Assembly (NCBI GenBank): GCA_036015235.1
Contig: CP107926.1
Span: 5,537,501-5,601,500, forward strand
DNA from: Streptomyces sp. NBC_00433
GTDB lineage: Bacteria; Actinomycetota; Actinomycetes; Streptomycetales; Streptomycetaceae
Reading direction: 5' to 3'
DNA: 64,000 nucleotides
Position 1 is the stretch's first letter, and each line of letters opens with the position of its first letter. Shown in pieces: positions 53,379 to 62,323 of this stretch. Both the position numbers and the translations under genes were made by a program. Under the pieces are notes generated by a model. That model searched no databases and was not told where the DNA came from. It was given only the letters and a program-made list of their open reading frames with translations.

Positions 53379-55058
53379 GTGGCGACGCTGAACGGCCATG
53401 GCGTGGACAGCCACGACTTCGAGACGCTCACGGCTTACGACGGAGCGCTGGCGGACTTCGCCGAGGGCCTCAAACGGCTCCACCTCGAATTCGGCGCGCC
53501 TCCCGCGAGCCAGATCGCCTCGGCGTCCGCTGAGCCGAAGCTCACGGTGGCCGACATCGACGAGGCCTTCTCGGGAACCTTCCTGCCCTCGTTGGACGTC
53601 GTCATGGAATTCGTCAGGGTCCTGACCGGTGCCCCTGGGCTGTACGAGGGTGTCGCGCCACTCCTCGCCGCCCAGCCGGAGCGGTCGGGGGAATGGAAGG
53701 ACCGCTGGCGGGAGGTGAACAGCCGGCAGCGCGACGCACAGGACGCGTTGCGGCGCATACGGTACGCCACCAAGGACATCGTCGCGGCGGCAGTCGCCGA
53801 GGCCGAGTCGGTGCGCGGACAGGCGCACGAGCACGCCATGGAGGTGCGGCACCGTGCGGCGGTCGAGGCCGAGCGTGCGATCGACCACGCCCGCCGGACC
53901 GCGGCCGCCGTGCAGCAGCAGGCGGCCGAACTGTGGTCCTCTGTCGAGACCGAGTTCGAGAGCCTGCCCACGCGGACCTGCGGGGGATCGCCGGAGGGAC
54001 TGCACAGCGCGGGAGAGCGGATACGGGGCCTCGTGCGGACCGCGGACGACATGCTGTCCGACGCGGAGGCGAAGGCCAGGCTGATCATCGAGGAATCGCG
54101 GGCCCACCGGATATGGCCTCCCGAGGCGGGCGGTGCGAGCGCCCTGCGCCAGTTGCAGGACGCCGCGGAGGACCTCGCCAGGCGGAGGCTCCCGGAGATC
54201 GTCGCCCTGCTGTCCCAGCCCGACCACCCGGGTATGGACCTGGCGGCCGAGTCCCTGGGCACCTTCTCCGAGCCCGAGGTGGACCAGGTGGCCCGCGCCT
54301 TCGACGAGGTCTACCGGGAGGCGGTCCGGCTGGCCGCCGAGCAGGCGCTGCTGCGCGGCAGTGTCAACGCGATGGTCGCCAGCCTCGCGCGCCGCAGCCA
54401 GGGCCTCATCCAGCGCCAGCTGTCGCTGATCTCCGAGCTGGAGTCCCGCGAGGCCGACCCGGACCAGCTGTCGTCGCTGTTCAGGCTGGACCACCTGGTG
54501 ACCCGTATGCGCCGCAACGGTGAGAACCTGCTGGTCCTCGCCGGTGAGGAGCCGGGCCGCCGGTGGACCCGCCCGGTGCCGCTGGTCGACGTGCTGCGCG
54601 CCGCGGCCTCCGAGGTGGAGCAGTACGAGCGCATCGAGGTGACCTCGGTGCCGTCGGCCGAGGTCACCGGCCGTATCGTCAACGATTTCGTCCACCTGCT
54701 CGCCGAGCTGCTGGAGAACGCGACGTCGTTCTCCTCGCCGCAGACCAAGGTGCGGGTCACCGGTCACGCGCTGCCGGACGGCCGGGTGCTCATCGAGATC
54801 CACGACACCGGTATCGGCCTGTCGCCCGAGGACCTGGCCGACGTCAACGAGCGGCTGGCCAACCCGCCGACCGTCGACGTCGCGGTGTCCCGCCGCATGG
54901 GCCTGTTCGTGGTCGGCCGGCTGTCCCTGCGGCACGGCATCCGCATCCAGCTCCGCCCGTCGGACTCCGGCGGTACGACCGCCCTGGTCATGCTGCCGGT
55001 CGACTGCGTCGCCCTCCGCCTGAGCGGCGTCCGGCCGGGTGGACCGTCCGGGCGGTGA
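53379..55058 (+). CDS. HTH/coiled-coil/CvnA-like histidine kinase (559 aa)
   Basis: A soluble sensor kinase. Residues 18-105 resemble the XRE-type HTH used by actinobacterial STAND proteins (FAEGLKRLHLEFGAPPASQI, FLPSLDVVMEFVRVL). A long coiled coil follows (about 120-260). A CvnA-type dimerisation/phosphotransfer block (LFRLDHLVTRMRRNGENLL) then leads to an HATPase_c domain (HLLAELLENATSFSSP, IHDTGIGL, MGLFVVGRLSLRHGI). The N, G1 and G2 boxes are intact. GTG at 53379 has GGAG upstream. No response regulator or CvnB-D partners sit next to it, so its output is unknown; it may serve the caspase module. Confidence 0.86.
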   Translation: MATLNGHGVDSHDFETLTAYDGALADFAEGLKRLHLEFGAPPASQIASASAEPKLTVADIDEAFSGTFLPSLDVVMEFVRVLTGAPGLYEGVAPLLAAQPERSGEWKDRWREVNSRQRDAQDALRRIRYATKDIVAAAVAEAESVRGQAHEHAMEVRHRAAVEAERAIDHARRTAAAVQQQAAELWSSVETEFESLPTRTCGGSPEGLHSAGERIRGLVRTADDMLSDAEAKARLIIEESRAHRIWPPEAGGASALRQLQDAAEDLARRRLPEIVALLSQPDHPGMDLAAESLGTFSEPEVDQVARAFDEVYREAVRLAAEQALLRGSVNAMVASLARRSQGLIQRQLSLISELESREADPDQLSSLFRLDHLVTRMRRNGENLLVLAGEEPGRRWTRPVPLVDVLRAAASEVEQYERIEVTSVPSAEVTGRIVNDFVHLLAELLENATSFSSPQTKVRVTGHALPDGRVLIEIHDTGIGLSPEDLADVNERLANPPTVDVAVSRRMGLFVVGRLSLRHGIRIQLRPSDSGGTTALVMLPVDCVALRLSGVRPGGPSGR

Positions 55059-55335
55059 CTGCGTCGGACCGAACCGTCGGTGATACGACGGGTCTCCGCG
55101 ACGGGCATGCCGCGGAGGGGGTCGCGGAATTCTCCCCGGGCGGATGGATTATCCGTAATCGGTGGGTGGCACATTTCGTCCGGCGTGCCGGCGCGGATTC
55201 GGCGGACGGGCGGTGAGAGCGGCGGCAGGCCTCGGATTTCCCGGGTGGCGAAAACACCCGGAGCTTCGGCGGCGGGTCCATTGGGGGATATCTTTTTGTC
55301 GGCTGATCGGCCGGTGCCGTGCCGGAGGTGGGACC
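55059..55335. other. promoter region of the rsbQ-like operon
   Basis: 277 bp without a gene. Contains the palindrome GATTATCCGTAATC (55146-55159). No convincing sigma-B-type GTTT-GGGTAT pair was found. Confidence 0.35.
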
Positions 55336-56154
55336 ATGTGGGATATGGACGCGGTCGGCAGGAACAACGTGGCGGTCACCGGGCGGCGCGACGGGCCGGT
55401 GGTCATGTTGGCGCACGGCTTCGGCTGCGATCAGAACATGTGGCGCCTGGTGCTGCCGGAGCTGGCCGAGCGGTTTCGGGTGGTGCTCTTCGACTACGTC
55501 GGGTCGGGGCGCTCCGATCCGACGGCCTGGGACCGGGAGCGCTACTCCTCGCTGGAGGGTTACGCGGACGACGTGCTGGACATATGCGGCGAGCTGGATC
55601 TGACCGACGTGGTCTTCGTCGGGCACTCGGTCAGTGCGATGGTCGGGGTCCTGGCCGCGGAGCGGGAGCCGCAGCGGTTCGCCAAGCTGGTGATGGTCGC
55701 GCCCTCGCCCCGCTACATCGACGACCCGGCCACCGGCTACACCGGCGGCTTCACCGAGGCCGACATCGACGAGCTGCTCGAATCGCTGGACTCGAACTAT
55801 CTGGGCTGGTCAGCGGCCATGGCCCCGGTGATCATGGCCAATCCGGAGCGTCCCGAGCTGGGGGAGGAGCTGACCAACAGCTTCTGCGCGACCGACCCGG
55901 TGATGGCCGCGGTCTTCGCGCACACGACCTTCCTGTCCGACTCGCGGGCGGAGCTGGCGGCGGTGAGCGTGCCCACGCTGGTCCTGGAGTGCGCGCAGGA
56001 CGTGATAGCCCCTCGGGAGGTGGGCGCGTACGTGCACGCGGTCGTCCCGGGCAGCAGGCTGGTCACGCTGGACGCCACCGGGCACTGCCCGCAGCTGAGC
56101 GCCCCCGACGCCACCGCGCGGGAGATCGTGGCTTTCGCCGGGCCACCCCGGTGA
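55336..56154 (+). CDS. rsbQ: RsbQ-family alpha/beta hydrolase (272 aa)
   Basis: Matches RsbQ in length and motifs: NNVAVTGRRDGPVVMLAHGF, DYVGSGRSD, nucleophile elbow FVGHSVSAMVG, catalytic Asp in LECAQDVIAP and His in ATGHCPQLS. In Bacillus, RsbQ hydrolyses a small hydrophobic ligand and presents it to the PAS domain of RsbP to trigger the energy-stress branch. A PAS-PP2C protein lies directly downstream, so the same pairing applies. ATG at 55336 has GGAGG seven bases upstream. The same catalytic triad is used in strigolactone-receptor homologues. Confidence 0.93.
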   Translation: MWDMDAVGRNNVAVTGRRDGPVVMLAHGFGCDQNMWRLVLPELAERFRVVLFDYVGSGRSDPTAWDRERYSSLEGYADDVLDICGELDLTDVVFVGHSVSAMVGVLAAEREPQRFAKLVMVAPSPRYIDDPATGYTGGFTEADIDELLESLDSNYLGWSAAMAPVIMANPERPELGEELTNSFCATDPVMAAVFAHTTFLSDSRAELAAVSVPTLVLECAQDVIAPREVGAYVHAVVPGSRLVTLDATGHCPQLSAPDATAREIVAFAGPPR

Positions 56155-56240
56155 GGTGCGGGACCTCCGGCGACGACGCGGAAGGGGCCACCGGCACAGG
56201 CAGAGGCGCAGGCCGAGGCACCGGCACCGGGAAGGAGACC

Positions 56241-57527
56241 GTGGACGACGCGGAGCGCGCGCAGTTCTCGGCGCTGCTTGAGGACAGTGCCGAGGATCTG
56301 TACGAGCACGCGCCGTGCGGCTACCTGTCCACGATGCTGGACGGGCAGATCGCCAAGGCCAACGCCACCCTGCTGGGGTGGCTCGGCTACACCCGCAGCC
56401 AGCTGGTGGGGCGCAGGCGCTTCGCCGACCTGCTCACCGTGGGCGGCAAGCTCTACCACGAGACGCACTTCGCACCGCTGCTGGCCATGCAGGGCCAGCT
56501 CTCCGGTATCGCCCTGGAACTGCGGTGCGCCGACGGCAGCCGCCTGCCGGTGCTGGTCACCTCCTCCGTCAAGGCCGGCAGCGACGGGCAGCCGCTGCTG
56601 ATCCGCACCACGGTCTTCGACGCCCGCGACCGCCGTGCCTACGAGAAGGAGCTGCTGCGCGCCAGGAAGCAGGCCGAGCAGGCCGGGGGCGAGGCCGAGC
56701 AGGCCCGTGCCGAGGCGGAGGCCGCCCACCAGGGCGTCGAGGCCGAGCGGGCCCGCCTCCAGCGGGTCGTCACCATCCTGCAGAAGAGTCTGCTCCCGCC
56801 GGCGCTGCCGCGGATGCCGGGCATGGACGCGGCGGCGTACTACCACCCCGCGTCCGTCGACGTCATCGGCGGGGACTTCTACGACCTCTTCCCCCTCGAC
56901 CGGGGGCGCTGGGGCTTCTTCCTCGGCGACGTCTGCGGCAAGGGGCCCGAGGCCGCCGCGGTCACCTCGCTGATCCGCTACACCCTGCGTGCCGCGTTCC
57001 TCATCGACAGCGACCCCGTCCACACGCTGACCACGCTCAACGCGGCGCTGCACGAGAGCTACAGCGGCAGCGACCCCCGCTACTGCACCGTGGTCGCGGG
57101 CATCCTCACCCCCGGCGGCAGAAGCGGCGCCGTCACGGTGCAGCTGGCCGGCGGCGGCCATCCGCCCGCGCTGCTGCTGCGCGCCGACGGCACCGCGGAC
57201 TTCCTGCCGACTCCCGGCGGCATGCTCCTCGGCGTCCTGGCCGATCCCCACCTCGCCTCCGCCACCACTTCTCTGCGTCCTGGGGACACGATGCTGCTCT
57301 ACACCGACGGGCTGACCGAGGCCCGCACCCGAGGCGGTCCCCGCTACAGCGAGGAGGACCTGCACACCTTCGTCGACGGCCTGGCGCCTGCCGGCGCGCA
57401 TGCGACGGTCGCCGCCGTGACCCGCCTGCTGGCCGGTTTCGGCGACGGCCTGGACGACGACACCGCGCTGCTCGCCCTCGGCGTCCCCGCACCCGGGCCC
57501 GCGGCCACGAGTCCGGGCGCCGCGTGA
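56241..57527 (+). CDS. rsbP: RsbP-like PAS/PP2C phosphatase (428 aa)
   Basis: An N-terminal PAS domain (about 10-125: YEHAPCGYLSTMLDGQIAKA, NATLLGWLGYTRSQLVGR), a coiled-coil linker (KQAEQAGGEAEQARAEAEAA) and a SpoIIE/PP2C phosphatase (GGDFYDLF, FFLGDVCGKG, AGGGHPPALLL, TMLLYTDGLTEAR, LDDDTALLAL). It dephosphorylates an anti-anti-sigma factor, probably the STAS protein encoded next to it. GTG at 56241 follows AAGGAG; an in-frame GTG at 56151 overlapping the hydrolase stop is the alternative. The metal aspartates are intact. Confidence 0.92.
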   Translation: MDDAERAQFSALLEDSAEDLYEHAPCGYLSTMLDGQIAKANATLLGWLGYTRSQLVGRRRFADLLTVGGKLYHETHFAPLLAMQGQLSGIALELRCADGSRLPVLVTSSVKAGSDGQPLLIRTTVFDARDRRAYEKELLRARKQAEQAGGEAEQARAEAEAAHQGVEAERARLQRVVTILQKSLLPPALPRMPGMDAAAYYHPASVDVIGGDFYDLFPLDRGRWGFFLGDVCGKGPEAAAVTSLIRYTLRAAFLIDSDPVHTLTTLNAALHESYSGSDPRYCTVVAGILTPGGRSGAVTVQLAGGGHPPALLLRADGTADFLPTPGGMLLGVLADPHLASATTSLRPGDTMLLYTDGLTEARTRGGPRYSEEDLHTFVDGLAPAGAHATVAAVTRLLAGFGDGLDDDTALLALGVPAPGPAATSPGAA

Positions 57528-57883
57528 TGACGGCCGCGATGATCCTCACCAGCGAGCAGATTCCCACCGGTCCGCTGCTGACCGTGGCCGGCGACCTCGA
57601 CTACGACAGCGCCGCGAGATTCCGCGCCGCCGTGGACGCCCTCGCCCTGCAGGCCGGGCAGCTGCTGACCGTCGACCTGTCAGGCCTGGGCTTCTGCGAC
57701 TCCAGCGGCATCACGGCCCTGATCAGCGCGCGCAACCGCGCCCGCGCCCACAGCGCGGACGTCGCGCTGGCCGGCGTGCCGCCGGCCACCGCCCGCGTCC
57801 TGCGCGTCCTCGGCCTGGACCAGGTCTTCCGCGTCGTCCCCGCCCCGGCCGCGGACCCCGTCCCCGACCCCGATCCGGCGTGA
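57527..57883 (+). CDS. STAS-domain anti-sigma factor antagonist (118 aa)
   Basis: A single STAS domain: LLTVAGDLDYDSAARFRAAV, then VDLSGLGFCDSSGITALISA with the phosphorylatable Ser, and the C-terminal RVLRVLGLDQVFRVV. It binds an anti-sigma kinase when unphosphorylated. ATG at 57527 overlaps the phosphatase stop, completing a ligand-hydrolase/phosphatase/antagonist unit. No sigma factor or RsbW-type kinase is in the window. A Pro/Asp tail (PDPDPA) ends the protein. Confidence 0.92.
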   Translation: MTAAMILTSEQIPTGPLLTVAGDLDYDSAARFRAAVDALALQAGQLLTVDLSGLGFCDSSGITALISARNRARAHSADVALAGVPPATARVLRVLGLDQVFRVVPAPAADPVPDPDPA

Positions 57884-57919
57884 CTGTCGCGGCGGTCCGC
57901 TGATCCGGCGCAAAGAGGA

Positions 57920-57954
57920 GGAGGGTGTCGCCCCCTGAGTGGGCGACACCCTCC
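57920..57954. terminator. bidirectional hairpin between convergent genes
   Basis: A perfect 14-bp stem, GGAGGGTGTCGCCC with its complement, around a 7-base loop, between the STAS gene and the convergent DUF5670 gene. No T-tract. Confidence 0.8.
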
Positions 57955-57974
57955 GATGAATTGTGTGTTCACCG

Positions 57975-58145
57975 CTACCAGCGGTACCAGCGGCCCCTGC
58001 CACCGCTGGAGTGGGTGCCGCGCATGACGAATCCGAGCAGCCACAGCACAAGCACAATGACGGCAATCCACCACAGCAGATGAAGCGCGAATCCCGCACC
58101 GAAGAGAAGAAGTGCGAGCAGAAGAACAACGAGCAACGGTCCCAT
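57975..58145 (-). CDS. Lmo0937/DUF5670-like membrane peptide (56 aa)
   Basis: Two hydrophobic helices, MGPLLVVLLLALLLFGAGFA and LLWWIAVIVLVLWLLGFVM, and a short tail SSGGRGRWYRW. This is the standard look of the lmo0937/DUF5670 family of small membrane proteins, which often accompany stress operons. ATG at 58145 has GGAGG nine bases upstream. Function unknown. Confidence 0.85.
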   Translation of the reverse strand: MGPLLVVLLLALLLFGAGFALHLLWWIAVIVLVLWLLGFVMRGTHSSGGRGRWYRW

Positions 58146-58248
58146 GATTATCAGCCTCCGAGGAGCCGTATGCCCCTGGAAGACACCTGCATGCGACGCG
58201 TGTGCGAAAAGAAAGCGCGTGCCCGCCGCCGGTGGAGGGACCGGCCGC

Positions 58249-58279
58249 GCCCCGGGTCGCGTGGTCCGCGGCCCGGGGC
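58249..58279. terminator. GC hairpin after the phospholipase gene
   Basis: GCCCCGGGTCGCG pairs imperfectly with CGCGGCCCGGGGC around five bases, just beyond the phospholipase C stop. Confidence 0.45.
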
Positions 58280-58294
58280 TTTCGGCGGGTGCCG

Positions 58295-60277
58295 TCAGAG
58301 CTGGTGGACCGTGCCGGCGTAGCGGCGGACGAAGCGGGTGCCGGTGGACGCGGTGAGGGTGACGTCGTAGCGGCCGCCGTCGGTCTGCCAGGCCACCTTG
58401 GTCCGCGAGCGCGGCTTGAGCTGTACGGTCCTGGTCTCGTCGCGGAAGTCGTTCGCGGTGAGGGCGAAGGTCAGCTCGGTGTCGCCGTCGTTGACCAGGC
58501 GCAGTTCGAGCGCGGCGTGCTCGGGGCGGCCGCCGGCCCGCAGGCCGGCGTCGGCCGACGGGAGGGCCACGTCGGTCTGGCCCTCGGGGACGACCGTGCC
58601 GGAGAAGCGGCTGACGAAGCCGTCGGCGCCGTAGACCGAGAAGTCGTAGCGCCCGTCGGTGGCCGCGGTGTCCCACACGTAGGTGCGGTGCGCGTGCGGC
58701 TGGACGAGGAAGGGCGTGCCGCTGAAGGGGTGCGCGATGTTGGGCAGCACGGTGAAGACGTACGCCGCCTCGCCCTCGTTGGCCATCGTGCAGGTGACCT
58801 TGCCGGTGCGGCGGTCCACCGCGACGTCCGCGAACGGGCGGTAGGGCAGGTTGCGGTGCGGGCGGTCGCCCGGCTCCTGCGACGGCATGGCCTGCTTGCC
58901 GTCGGCGGGGGCCTGCACCGAGGGCAGGCTGTGCTGCGCGGTCGCCCGCGCCTTCAGCTCGTCGGTGTCCGGCAGCTTCGGGATGCTGAAGTCGGGGCGG
59001 GTGAAGTCGAAGCAGGTGGTGAGGTCGCCGCAGACCTCCCGCCGCCAGGCCGAGATGTTGGGCTCGCGCACCCCGGTCACCTGCTCCAGGAAGCGCAGCA
59101 CCGACGTGTGGTCGAAGACCTGGGAGTTGACCCAGCCGCCGCGCGACCAGGGAGAGCACACCCACATCGGCACCCGGCTGCCCAGGCCGATCGGCACGCC
59201 GTCCACGAACTCGTCCTTCGTGCCCGGCTCGGCGTACGGCGGCACGACGTGGTCGAAGAAGCCGTCGTTCTCGTCGTACATGACCAGGAAGACGGTGTTC
59301 TTCCACACCTCGGGGTTGGCCATCAGCGACTGGAGCGCCTCGTTGACCCACCACGCGCCCCAGTCCGGGCCCGCGCTCGGGTGCTCGCAGTAGTTGAAGG
59401 GCGCCACCAGCCAGGAGACGGTGGGCAGCGCGTTGTTGCGGCAGTCCGCGTCGAAGGCCGTCAGGTCGTACTTCGTCATCGCGTTGACGAACAGCGGCGA
59501 GTCCTTCGGCGCCTTCGCGAACTGCTGGAAGTACGACAGGGCGTTGTCGTCGTAGTCGCCGTGCTCGTTGTCCGATCCGTCCGGGTTGTGGTAGACGCGC
59601 CAGCTGACGCCGGCCTGCTGGAGCCGCTCGGCGTAGGTCGTCCAGTCGCCGACCGGGTTCTCGGTGACGATCGTGTTGTCGGTGAAGGGGCCGGTGGTGC
59701 CGTCCGTGCCGGGGCCCGGCGTGCCCGTCCACAGGTAGAGGCGGTTGGGGTCGGTCGGGCCGTTCAGCGACGTGAAGTACTGGTCGCAGACGGTGAAGGC
59801 GTCCGCCATGGCGTACTGGAAGGGGATGTCCTGCCGGGTGAAGTAGCCCATGGTGTAGCGGCCCTTGGCGCCCACCCAGCCGTTCTGGGCGCCGTTGTTG
59901 ACCGCCTGGTGGCCCGACGACCAGCCATGGTCGAGGCCGCCGAAGTCCTGCGCCTTGAAGGCGGTGGTGTCGAAGCGGAACGGCAGGGAGTAGCCCTCGG
60001 CGCGCGCGCTGTCGGGCTGCTGGAAGACGGAGTCGCCGTTGGGGAAGACCACGCCCTGCTTGTCGTCGAAGCCGCGGACGCCGCCTAGCGCGCCCAGGTA
60101 GTGGTCGAAGCTGCGGTTCTCCTGCATCAGGACGACGACGTGCTTCACGTCGTGGACGCTGCCGTCGTGGCGGGGGGACGCCTCGGCGGTGGCGGTCGTG
60201 CCGGGCAGGCCGGCCGCGGCGGTCGCGCCGGCCGCGGCGGCGGCGCCGACGAAGTGGCGGCGGCTGATCGGGGTCAT
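58295..60277 (-). CDS. plcN: Tat-exported phosphocholine-specific phospholipase C (660 aa)
   Basis: A twin-arginine signal (MTPISRRHFVGAAAAAG, cleavage near residue 33) precedes a phosphoesterase domain (HVVVLMQENRSFDHYLG with metal and Thr-site residues, FLVMYDENDGFFDHVVPP, VFDHTSVLRFLEQ). Two C-terminal DUF756 domains follow (about 460-650). This is the non-haemolytic/PlcH-like group that hydrolyses phosphatidylcholine, exported folded. ATG at 60277 has AAAGGA nine bases upstream. It is cotranscribed with the phosphoesterase upstream (62-bp gap), suggesting phosphate scavenging. The symbol is family-level. Confidence 0.9.
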   Translation of the reverse strand: MTPISRRHFVGAAAAAGATAAAGLPGTTATAEASPRHDGSVHDVKHVVVLMQENRSFDHYLGALGGVRGFDDKQGVVFPNGDSVFQQPDSARAEGYSLPFRFDTTAFKAQDFGGLDHGWSSGHQAVNNGAQNGWVGAKGRYTMGYFTRQDIPFQYAMADAFTVCDQYFTSLNGPTDPNRLYLWTGTPGPGTDGTTGPFTDNTIVTENPVGDWTTYAERLQQAGVSWRVYHNPDGSDNEHGDYDDNALSYFQQFAKAPKDSPLFVNAMTKYDLTAFDADCRNNALPTVSWLVAPFNYCEHPSAGPDWGAWWVNEALQSLMANPEVWKNTVFLVMYDENDGFFDHVVPPYAEPGTKDEFVDGVPIGLGSRVPMWVCSPWSRGGWVNSQVFDHTSVLRFLEQVTGVREPNISAWRREVCGDLTTCFDFTRPDFSIPKLPDTDELKARATAQHSLPSVQAPADGKQAMPSQEPGDRPHRNLPYRPFADVAVDRRTGKVTCTMANEGEAAYVFTVLPNIAHPFSGTPFLVQPHAHRTYVWDTAATDGRYDFSVYGADGFVSRFSGTVVPEGQTDVALPSADAGLRAGGRPEHAALELRLVNDGDTELTFALTANDFRDETRTVQLKPRSRTKVAWQTDGGRYDVTLTASTGTRFVRRYAGTVHQL

Positions 60278-60339
60278 GGGTGCGAGTCCTTTGGTCGGGC
60301 GGTGCGGTCGGTCGGTGCGGGCGGGGTCGGCCCGCGGGG

Positions 60340-62082
60340 TCAGTGGGCGGGGCGCAGCGCGAAGGTGACGACCGCGGCGGCGTGGTCCGAGGGCCAGCCG
60401 TTGGCGGCGGTCCCCGGTACCGGCTGCGGCCAGCCGGTCGTGAGGTTGTGCGCCTCGACGACCTTCAGCGCACCGGCGTACTGGACCTGGTCGATACGGT
60501 CCTGCGGCTCCGCGCCGCCGCCGTCGCGCACCGGGCGCACCGGCGACCAGGTGGCGCCCGGGGTCTTGGACGGGTTCGGGTCGGCCTTGCGGAAGGCGTC
60601 GGTGAGGCCCGCCTTCTCCAGCGCCTCGGTGACCGGCCAGGCCACCGCGCCGACTCCGGCGTGCGCGGCGGAGGTCCGCCGCGTCCAGTCCAGGTGCGAG
60701 GGGGAGGCCAGGCCGGCCGCGAGGATCACCGGGGTGTGCGAGGCGAGGTCGTGCCGCATCGCGGCGGCCAGCGCACGCGCCTGCCGGTAGCGCGCGGTGC
60801 CCTGCTCGGCGGCCACCAGCTGGGCCGCGGTCGTGTGCGAGGTGGCGGCGTAGGGGCCGTAGTCCGCCTCGTCGAGCTGCGCGACCCACAGCCGCACGGT
60901 GGTGCGGCCGGGCAGCTGGAGGGTGGCCGACAGGGCGGGCAGGTCCGCGGTCGGCTCGGTCACGTCGGCCAGCGGGTGGCGGCTGACGACGCCGAGGCTG
61001 CCGGCGCTCTGGTGGACGTACCAGCCCAGCGCGTCGCCGAGCGCCTGGGCCGCGGCGCCGCCGGTCTCCTGGAGCGCGACCACGTCGAAGCCCTGGGTGA
61101 GCACCAGCCGGGCCTGCTTCTCCAGCGGTCCTTCGACGTGCGCGCCGGCGTCCCACAGGTTCAGCGAGGCGACCTTGAGCCTGAGGTCGTCGTCCGCGGC
61201 GCGGACGGGCACCTGCACCGTCACGGTGTCCTTGCCGCCGGCGCTGTCCTGCACGCCGACGACGATCCGGCCCGGGGCGCGGGGGGCCCGCGCGGGCGCC
61301 TTGGCGGTGACGGTGCCGTCCCCTGCCACCACCAGCCAGGAGTCGCCGGAGATCCGGCGGTAGGCGGGGGCGCCCGGCCTGTTGCCTTCGGGGCGGATCC
61401 ACAGCTTCCCGAGCGGCACCCGGACGGTCTCGCCCGCGGTCGCCGGGACGGTCACCGCGTCCACCGCCTCGTGCGGGGGCTGCACGGGGGTGAAGGCGAA
61501 GGGGGCGGTCTTCGCGAGGACCGGGTAGAGGTCGTCGTAGAGCAGGTAGGCGGTGTAGGGGCCGCCCTTGAGGCCGGAGGTGTCCAGGGTGAGGGTGCCG
61601 GCGGCGGCGGCGGAGTAGGCCCACACCAGGGCGCTGCCGGTGCCGGGCTGCCGGTCCCCGTCGTAGACGCCGATCCAGTTCTTGGCGTTGGGGGTGGCGG
61701 TGGTCCAGGTGAAGGTGAGCTTCTCGCCCTCGTGCGGCGCGAGGCTGCTCGCGGTGAGGCTGTCGGACCCCGCGAAGGTGACGGGCGCGGCCTTGGCGAG
61801 GACCTGGTTGCCGTCGTTGAGCAGCAGATACGCCTGGTAGGGGCCGCCGGCCAGGGCGTGGGTGTCGACGGTGGTGCTGCCGGACGCCGCGTTCGCGACG
61901 TAGGTCCACACCCACGCGCTGCCGTTGCCGGGGGAGGAGGCCGGACCGAAGAGGCCGATCCAGTTCTTGGCGCCGGGCTGGTCGGTGGTCCAGTCGAAGG
62001 TCAGCTTGTCGCCCACGTGCGGTGCAGCGGGTGAGGCCAGGACGAGGCTGCTGGAGGCCGCGTCGGCGGGCAGGGGTGGCAT
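60340..62082 (-). CDS. endonuclease/exonuclease/phosphatase-family protein (580 aa)
   Basis: Two tandem beta-sandwich repeats of about 95 residues (VGDKLTFDWTTDQPGAKNWI and EGEKLTFTWTTATPNAKNWI) and an Ig-like segment lead to an EEP phosphatase/nuclease domain (about 315-580: LKVASLNLWDAG, DVVALQETGG, GVVSRHPL, IDQVQYAG, WPSDHAAAVV). The catalytic His/Asp pair is in SDHAAV. Likely extracellular DNase or phosphodiesterase. No signal peptide is visible from ATG 62082 (MPPLPADAASS), odd for a family and operon that are otherwise exported. Other starts in this frame do not add one. Confidence 0.85.
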   Translation of the reverse strand: MPPLPADAASSSLVLASPAAPHVGDKLTFDWTTDQPGAKNWIGLFGPASSPGNGSAWVWTYVANAASGSTTVDTHALAGGPYQAYLLLNDGNQVLAKAAPVTFAGSDSLTASSLAPHEGEKLTFTWTTATPNAKNWIGVYDGDRQPGTGSALVWAYSAAAAGTLTLDTSGLKGGPYTAYLLYDDLYPVLAKTAPFAFTPVQPPHEAVDAVTVPATAGETVRVPLGKLWIRPEGNRPGAPAYRRISGDSWLVVAGDGTVTAKAPARAPRAPGRIVVGVQDSAGGKDTVTVQVPVRAADDDLRLKVASLNLWDAGAHVEGPLEKQARLVLTQGFDVVALQETGGAAAQALGDALGWYVHQSAGSLGVVSRHPLADVTEPTADLPALSATLQLPGRTTVRLWVAQLDEADYGPYAATSHTTAAQLVAAEQGTARYRQARALAAAMRHDLASHTPVILAAGLASPSHLDWTRRTSAAHAGVGAVAWPVTEALEKAGLTDAFRKADPNPSKTPGATWSPVRPVRDGGGAEPQDRIDQVQYAGALKVVEAHNLTTGWPQPVPGTAANGWPSDHAAAVVTFALRPAH

Positions 62083-62273
62083 GGGTGGCGGGATCCTCTC
62101 CGTCCGCCGGCCGCACGGCGGGCGATGCCTCCGCGTGCCCGGCGTGGGTCAGTTGGCTATACAACTTCGACCCAGTAAGCGCTCCGCCGGGAAATGTTCT
62201 GTGAACCGCGCATGGCCGAGGACCTGTCGGTGGCCTGAATTCGCGCCTCCGCCGCCGCCCCCCGGACACGCGT
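62083..62273. other. promoter region
   Basis: About 190 bp without a gene, upstream of the phosphoesterase operon. No phosphate-box-like GTTCACC repeats are evident to me. Confidence 0.35.
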
Positions 62274-62300
62274 CGGCCCCCGGGCGGCGTCCGGGGGCCG
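62274..62300 (-). terminator. hairpin after the SMR gene
   Basis: A perfect 10-bp stem, CGGCCCCCGG with its complement, around a 7-base loop, 24 bases beyond the SMR transporter stop. Confidence 0.7.
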
Positions 62301-62323
62301 GGTCGGGCCGGGGCGTTACGTGC

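Noticed and set aside
52659..54935. 758-codon minus-strand frame
   Set aside because: Overlaps the WD40 and kinase genes antisense, with no domain and no ribosome site.
58202..60088. 628-codon plus-strand frame
   Set aside because: Antisense to phospholipase C; low-complexity Val/Gly/Arg translation.
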